DNA of 64,000 bases, taken from the NCBI GenBank assembly GCA_905147135.1, contig LR990044.1:9924122-9988121 (forward strand), given 5' to 3'. Source of the DNA: Blastobasis lacticolella. Its lineage: Eukaryota; Arthropoda; Insecta; Lepidoptera; Blastobasidae. Below the pieces are notes generated by a model, which was not told where the DNA came from, ran no database searches, and saw nothing but the letters and a program-made list of their open reading frames with translations. The translations under genes and the position numbers were made by a program. This document shows positions 28,001-37,000 of this stretch, one piece after another. Within the stretch, counting starts at the first letter, position 1, and every line of letters starts with the position of its first letter.

Positions 28001-31000
28001 TGCTAGAGGCAAAAAGTCTCGTCTCGTCTTCTCCATATAGTGTTGTAATCAGGCTGGAGAGGTTAAAGCAGAAGTAGTGTCTAATGGACAGCGTAAGGTC
28101 ATAGTGAACCTATGGATTCAAGGGGCACAAAGTCGACCTATATCGAAGTCGCGTGAGAAACAGTAGACGGCTTGCGGCTCAGATAATTATGCTGATGATA
28201 GAGAATAGCTTGACGGAGAAGAAAAGACGCTGCGAGGAGATACGTAGTACATACCGATCGATCGTCGTGTCTCGGATCTTCAAGCGATAAGCTTAGTCTT
28301 TTAGAGTTTATGGAATTATCTTCAGAGTGAACGAGGCAGGGGGACATGCATCAACAGAGGTGAGATTTGTACATATATTAGGTACCTTGAGGAATCTCCT
28401 GAATGTAGGTAGATACTAGGTATTTATAAGCCGGAATCGGTCATATCGGAAATTAGACCGTTTCACACAGACAATGTTGTGAACATCTCTAGAAATAGTT
28501 TAATCGACATAAACAATGTTGGAAATGATACATTTTATGTATTTTAGCTCAGATTCTGTTATACAAACTATCTGCAATGGCAACCTATCAAACGCATACA
28601 CCAACGAACTGGAAATAATTTTTAGTCCGGAATCCGGCGTTTTGGCAAGACACGGCTTGGCCTCAGACGACCTCATTCGCAGCCCTGCCCTCATTCGCAT
28701 CAGTTTAAATATCAAATCATTCCTCATCACTCTGCCCTTTCAGACAGAATCCACTGCCGACGCAGCAACTGCTTAGGGCCTAGCTACTAGCGAGATTTGG
28801 GGCTGGTGGTTGTTAATCAACCTCTAACAAGTGTATGGCCATCGGCCATTGGCCGCCGCGCGTTACGCAGAAGTTTTGCGTAGGATAACTTCGGTTGGCG
28901 AAAAGTAATATAAGTGCAATGAGCTGTCCGCCAGCTCTCTCTGCTGATTAAATAGCTTCATGTGCTGATCTCTGCCGTTTCAGACCGAACCCACCGCCCA
29001 TGCAGCAGCTGCCGAGCTACCCGGCGAGCCAACCAAAGAGCCAGCAGCCCCGCGGCAACGTCGCCGCTGTAGAGCCCTACAACCACGTGCCGCACGCGCC
29101 GGCAGTCAGCCATAATACCAATTATCAGGTACGCTTACATAAACATCATTTTCGCAACGAAAATACGTCAAATTTCCTAGTCGGGAGTGTGTATGTATAA
29201 TGTTACGTAGCTATGGATAAATCTAATTTCATCGATGAATTTCATTTCGCCCTGGTTCAAGATATAATAAAGTTAATTAGGTATGTAGGTACCTACTGCA
29301 CAACATTGTATCTGATTTGGTTTTCTAGTTAAAGTTCGTTGATGTCATAAGTATTTAGTTTCAGACCTTGCTCAATTGACTTTAAATTACTTTTGCAAGT
29401 ACCTACTTAATTCAAATTGTTTGGTCTTGTATTACCTAAGTACTTATCTATTTAGATATTAATTTGTTCTTCTTTCTACTTCCATAGCCTATGAAGCAGA
29501 ACATAATACAAAACAACGTGCCATTAAAACAGCTCACTCAAAGCGACAACATACAAAGCCACATAACTCAGGAAGCGCACTATCTGCAACAGAAACAGAT
29601 GATGAACCCATTGTACAACGGTGGTTACCCCCATATGGCGCTCGGGATGCAAGACAACCAGTACCAAGGACAGTACCCTAATAAGCACGATATCAACTCA
29701 TTTAGTCATGTACAGCAAGGTATCAGCAACGCTTATGACCAAAAGGCAATGTTCGACCATCTAAACAAGTACAATGAATACCCTAAACAACCCCAATACA
29801 GTCCAAACAGTACGAGTAGTTCGAACAGCAATCAAACAGGCAAAGAACTCAAAATAAACGAACAAGAATTCTTACCTGAATTTGCCGCCAGCAAATCCGA
29901 TCCAAAATATCAAACATTGCCATACAACACGAAATTCCCACAGAGCACCAATGGTAAAGTTAAACCAGAAACGAACAGCAAAAACAACGAAAACCAAGAC
30001 TTAAAAAATCAGAATGCAGGAACTATAAACCAAATGACCGTACATTCTACGCCACTCTCGGTTGTGAATAAAAGTTTGGCGACTCCATTGAGTCAAACGG
30101 AAGGAACATATCAGAACGAAAATACATATCAGTTGCAAAAATCTGATTCATCCAGTAGATGTAATCAGGAAGGCAAGGAAAACCATGCATATCTACAAAA
30201 CAATAGGCTAAGTCAAAATGAAGCTTCGAAGAATATCAAGAATCAACAAAGTAACGCACTAAAAGGAAATTCACCAAACTCCGGGTCGAGCACTGCCACA
30301 GCGAACAGTTCCATTGGTTTTGGGGTAAGTTCAATCAAATTGACAGCAATAGCTTCTCAACTCGCAGGCATTATAATCATGCTTCATTAATCATGTACCT
30401 ATCACAAAACTCAAACGCTTAAATCATGTAGCTGTTCATTGTTCATTCATCTGTAAATATCATCATTCATTCATTACAGAAGCCCGTGTCGAGCGTGGCC
30501 CCCACATCCGTGCAGGTATCAAGTGGAAAGCCATCACCCATATACCAGACATCATCCACAAAGATACAACCAGTCCAACCACAGACTGTTCAGACCCAAT
30601 CTGTACCCAATCATGTAGCTAGTAACGTGAATTCCCAACCCCAGATCGTTAGGAACACGGCATCGGGACTGTCGGGTTCAGCCAGTACCTTCAATGGGCA
30701 AAACTCTTCGCAAAGTATCCTGCTGTCACCGCCGCAAAGCGCCAGCACACCTCTGTCCACCCCAGATGTGAGCGGCGCAGACAAGTCTCCCAAACCTGCA
30801 CTGCCTCCTAAACCCACAATAAAGGTAAGCATTACCCATTAACTGTAGAGACTGCAACTGCTTTAGAACTAAACACATGTAAATAAATTAACAATTAGGT
30901 AGTTCATTTGATATCGCTATATCGAAATATATAAAAAGCATTTTGTCTGCTTTCTCATTACAGACACCACCTCGGCAGTCTGTGAACAACGATGTAGGTT

Positions 31001-34000
31001 TTCATTCGACAGAGACACAGATGCCCACTATCCCTGTGCCCGACTCGTCCAATGATAGTGATCTACAAAGCCAGAAAGAATCTAGCAATGGAAGCAACGA
31101 TATGATAATCAAAGCTCGACCATTAACTATCCGAAAACCACCAATGAGCGAACAACCAAAATTAAGAAATCTCAACAACGCTAAAAACGGGATCAGTGTT
31201 AGCATTAACCGCAGAATAGAGATGCCACCGGCATTCTTGTTCCCGGAGATGGATCACTTGATCGATACCCCTAGTGATATGAACGGCCTAAAAGAAAAAA
31301 CGAAGCAAAAGGACGAAGTAGACAAAGCAATAGTGAACAATAACATATCTCTATCTAGTGAGAAACAAGACGATAGTAAAGATAATGTTGTGTCAGATAT
31401 AGCTGAGCAGATAAGTTCTGTTGATTTGAACGGTCAGGATTCTCAGGCTTCTGAGAATGTGCTGAGGCGTTCAAAGAAAGGGAACTTGAAGCAAGGAGGG
31501 AAGCCACCGCTTACTAGACGAGTGAGTTTCGATCCCCTCGCATTACTGTTGGATGCCAGTTTAGAAGGTGAATTGGAACTTGTGAAGAAAACGGCAACAC
31601 AGGTCAGTTTATTTATTTATTTATTTATTTATTTATTTTATTCAGGTAGTAAACAGTCATGTTACATTGCATGAGTTTCCAATCATATAGCTAATAGACC
31701 TACAACTACCCTAAATATCAATTATTGTAGCACAGAATAAACTGTATTATTATTCAGTAACAATTTTACTTAAAAATACCTACTTAGTAAACATTATTTA
31801 ATTCTATAATTTATCCTAGTATGCCATGTACATTTTTCTTAAAACTGGCTAAATTATTATGAAATATATCTATATCACCGAATAATAAATTATATGTGTT
31901 TGGAGAACGCAGGAAAAACCTATATTTAGCATAATTTGTTCGGCCAAAATTGATATAAAATTTAAATTTTCTACAACGTGAGGGGTTACGCGGTATCTTA
32001 AAATTAAGTTTGTTAAGCAGATAGGAACAATCTATAAAACCATTTATCATCTTAAACAGATATACGACGTCAGCAACTTTACGACGATTTTCCAGGCTGA
32101 GGGTCTTGTGTAATACAGCTGAAGTTTTGTAATCGACAAAATGGGTTCCCATTCGATAATCTAGGTATTTTAAAAATTTCTTCTGAACTTTTTCGATGCG
32201 ATCTACATGAAGGTTATAGTATGGATTCCATATAACACTGCAGAACTCCAATTTACTCCGGACAAAGGAATAATACAGAATTTTATATGTAAGAACATTT
32301 TTAAATGGCTTACAAATGCGAAAGATAAAGCCCAGTTGTCGGAGTGCGCTCTGTGTTATATGGTCCACGTGGAGATTATAATGTAATTTAGAGTCTAATA
32401 TGACACCTAAATCCCTGACTTTATGAACACGATCTATGGACTTACCATTCAGTCGATATGCATAACTAATGTTAATATTTTTCCTGGAGAAAGTGATAGC
32501 ATGACATTTATCTACATTGAGAAAGAGGTGGTTTGTCAAGCAGAATACAGACAAGCGGTCCAAGTCCTTCTGTAGTTCATAACAGTCGTCCGGAGAAGAG
32601 ATTATGCGGTAAATTTTCATATCATCTGCATACAGCAGGTGATGTGAATTTTCAAAAATATTGCTAATATCGTTGATGTATAAAATGAACAACAGCGGTC
32701 CCAGGTGGGATCCTTGGGGCACGCCTGAACTGATATCCAAGAAGTTGGATATGTAACCCTTTAGAGCTACTGCTTGGGAGCGGTTCTTGATGTAAGAGCT
32801 GATCCACCTTAATAGGTCACCATGTACACCGAATTTCCCAAGCTTCATAATGAGTATATCGTGGTCGACTTTATCGAACGCCTTGGAAAAATCGGTGTAC
32901 ACGGCGTCCACCTGATGGCCAGCCTCTAAAGCACTATGAACGTAATCAGAAAACCAAAGCAGATTTGTATCAACACTACGACCCTTTAGGAAACCATGTT
33001 GAAAAGGAGACACATGATGGGAAATGGCGCCGTATAATTGATCAGTGACTATTTTTTCAAATACCTTTCCAAGAACGCAGAGCTTTGAGATGGGTCTGTA
33101 CTGCGATACCAAAGAACGGTCACCTCCCTTGTGTATAGGTGTTATAAGCGCTTTTTTCCATATCTTCGGGTAACATCCTTCGCTCATAGATTTTGAAAAT
33201 ATTATGGCCAGTGGGGTGGCTAAATTATCAGCACACTCCTTAATGAAGTATGGATGCAACTCATCAAAACCTGCGCCCTTGGAAATATTAACCCTCTTGA
33301 GGTACTTGAGAACAATAGTTGTGGAAAGATTAATAGTTGAAATATCAACAGGCGAATCGGCTACTGACAAATTTTCGTCGGTAAAATCACGTGATGGAGG
33401 TTCAAAAACTGAATGGAAATATTCATTAAAATAGCTACATGCGGTATAACCATCGTTAGAAGCTCTATTGCCGAAGATTATGCTTTCCGGAATAGAATTA
33501 TGGTCAGATTTTGATTTAACAAATGACCAAAAATATTTAGGATTCTTTGTAATTTTCTCTTCAGAAAGCGTTATGAAAGAGTTATAATAATCTCTCTCCA
33601 AACATTTGACCCTTTTACGCAATAACTTAAATTCCGAGTAGTCCCGGGGATTGCCATATATTTTCCACATTTTGTGCGCTTTAAGTTTTTGTCTGTCTAA
33701 TTTAATGAGTGGCCGTGTATACCAGGGCGGATAATGTGACTTATTATGAGACAATCTTTTTGGTATGTATTTCTCTATTAGGCTGTTAATTTATATTGAG
33801 AGCTGAACAAAATTCAGATCAACGTTTATATTAATTACAACCAGAAACTAATGTAAGTTAATTTCATTTCAGGTGCAGAATGCAAGCGCTGCAAACGACG
33901 AAGGGATCACGGCACTCCACAATGCTATCTGCGCTGGTCATTTTGAAATCGTCAAGTAAGTAAATTATAATTATAATAATTTAGTTGACGCATAATATCT

Positions 34001-37000
34001 TCAAAAATTCATCAAAAATCTTTTGCCAGTTGCCTAGAAATCCTTCCAAATGGAGGTCCTTATCGGTACTCTACACCTTTACCTTTGCTTTAGTGATTGT
34101 GGTCGGTGCAAACATTCTGGTCTGCCCGCCATGCTTTGTATAATATTTCCAATTGCTAATAATAAATGTATCACAGGTTTCTAGTAGAGCTGGGCTGCGA
34201 CGTGAACGCGCAGGATTCTGACGGCTGGACGCCCCTCCACTGCGCAGCGTCATGCAACAACCTACCGATGGTGCGCTTCCTCGTCGATAATGGTGAGCGT
34301 GCACTTTTTTCTGTCATTATAGCAATGAAATATCTTACTTGTTTTGCATTGTGCTCGATGCCCTCTCAGCGGAAATTCAGGACATGCCTCCTTGGCTTAT
34401 GAAGTACGCTGATGACATTGTACTGGTAAGCAAGCTTAGGCAAGATCAAGATCAGAGTAAACACGTGGAAGGATATGCTAGAAAACGGTGGTTTAAAGTT
34501 GAATGTCGCCAAAACGGAGTATATGGCCAGCTGCAGCGCAGATCCCGAAACCATCCTTTAAGGTAAAGAACCTATAAATAGGGATATATATATAAAAAGG
34601 GATACAACAGATAAATCCAAATACCTCGGATCCGTGATGCACGAGTCCGGCGATATCGGCCACGATATCAAGTCCCGAATCTCTGCAGCTTGGGTCAAAT
34701 GGCGGGAACTCCACGTAAAGCGGAAACTAAAACGTAATGTACGGCAGTCACCTGTGACCCTAAAATCCCTGTAAAGCTCAAAGGGCTTATATACAAGAGT
34801 ATAATAAGACCGATGATGCTCTATGGCTGTGAGACATGGCCAGCGCTGACGACACACGTTGGCGAACTCCACACCAACGAAATGAAAATGCTGCGGTGGA
34901 TGTGCAGAGTTACGCGACTCGATCGAGTACGTAACGAGTACATCCGTGGCAGCCTTGGAGTGAGGTATATCGCAGATAAGATCGAGGAGGCTCGTTTGCG
35001 CTGGTTTGGTCACGTGTTGCATAAGCCTCAGGGATACGTGGGAAATAGGTGCCTGAATCTGCCGGTATCAGGAAAGAGGCCCCGTGGGCGATCCAAGAAG
35101 CGATGGATTGAAATCGCTGACTCGAATGCGAGAGCCAACGGCTTACGACGTGAGGATGCCGAAGACCGGGCAAAGTGAAGAAAAGAACTCCAGTGTAATT
35201 AATTTCTAAGTATATAATATACCCGGGAGCTAACGCGAATCAAATTTATATTTTGAAATCATACTAGTAGCGCCATCTAGCGGAATTTGCGACTCGTGTT
35301 AGACCCCATTGCATGACTAATGCTACCATCTTGTTAAAACAGAAAGGACTTTTCTACTCTTTAGGTTGAGACCATGGTTTGATGGTGTCTAGAAGCTATG
35401 ATGTGTGTGTGTCATGTATCTATTTCGGGCATATATATCCCTACCATGTTACTTACGATTACGAAGTGATTGCACGAACGATGGTAACGATACGACGGAT
35501 GCAACATAGAAAGTTACATCACAGCGCCATCTGGCAAACGGTACCGAAACTAAAACGTAATGTACTCAACGAATCCTTGTCGTGGTTCCAGGCGCGTGTA
35601 TATTTGCGACGACGCTGTCCGACCACGAGACCGCTGCCGAAAAATGCGAAGAGGACGAGGAAGGCTTCGACGGGTGTTCGGAGTATTTATACAGTGAGTA
35701 TTGAGTATTAAATTACCTCCTGCTGAACTTAAAATGTTGAGTCAGTAAAGCATCATTCGTATTATTAATTACTAATCCTTTTAGAGGGTAGAATCTTGCG
35801 GAAAGAGAACCGGCGTGATGTTAATGGAAACTAACATTGTGATTTGTAAAATAATATTTATCATCTTTGTCCCGGTTGTGCTCTCGCGCACGAGGGCCTT
35901 TGGTTCGCCTTGACCATGATCCAAGATTACTAGGAGTAATTACCGTGGAGCAACTGCCATCTGACCTCCGTGGCCCTGCTACCAGGGAAATTAACCGGAG
36001 CAGATTGGATCATGGTTACACATTCAGTCGCCTGAATGTGCAGGTTTTATCATGATGTTTTCCCTCACCGTAAGAGCATCATGCACAGAGATGCATGTGT
36101 GTAAGATTCCTACCTAATAGGTACCTACGTTATAGCGATTTCCAGAGGATGGGATACATTTAGATGCCATTATTGTTCAACCACCTGCCGTCAAGAAACT
36201 TGGAATAAAGTCAATGGAAAAGTAGTATCTACCTAACATTACAATCTGTATGTAGTTTACCTACTAACTATACAATACTATATTATGTCCTTATTACCTA
36301 TACATATTTTGTTTGTCCCTGACAGAATTTTGCCAGCGTTCCTAAGAAAACACGTCACGTATACCAGTACAATTTTGTAACGCAGCTAACTCAAAACCTC
36401 TCTTTCCTCAGGCGTCCAAGAAAAGCTGGGCATAATGAACGGCGGTCTCGTCTACGCGGTGTTCACGTACACGGCCGCACGTGCCGACGAGCTCTCCTTC
36501 GAGACCGGGGCACGGTTGCACGTTCTCCGTAAGGGGGATGACCATGAACGCGAGTGGTGGTGGTGCCGAGATGACGGCGGGCAGGAGGGATATGTGCCGA
36601 GGAACTTGCTTGGGGTAAGAGTGTTTCTGTGACTGTTGATTATAGATAGGTTTAGATGTACAGAATCAAGCTACAAAAAACCATAATATAAAAGGAGCTA
36701 TCATTGCTATGGGTGTCCATAGAGATGCTAATTTATACTGGTTTTGGGTACGTGGATATGCTTCAGTTGATTTAGCACTTGATGATCATTTGATTCGGCA
36801 GATCAGGTCATTACAATACAGCGACTGCCATCTGCCACTGCAACCTGTGATCCTGATCCTGAACAGGGAACCTGACCAGATTGGAACATGGTTACACATT
36901 CAATCGCCGGAATGTGCAGGTTTCCTCACGATGTTTATCCTCACCGTACCAGCATCAGTTATATTGTTCAATTAATGTACATAACTCAGAGAAAAGTCAT

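Noticed and set aside
29491..30390. 299-codon ORF as a stand-alone gene
   Set aside because: It is ASPP exon 5 read past its GTAAGT donor; neighbouring exons match in phase.
34558..35022. 154-codon minus ORF as a gene
   Set aside because: It is the antisense shadow of the plus-strand RTE-like fragment at 34340-35225.
35379..35711. 110-codon plus ORF as a gene
   Set aside because: It overlaps ASPP exon 10 in a different frame and has no motif.
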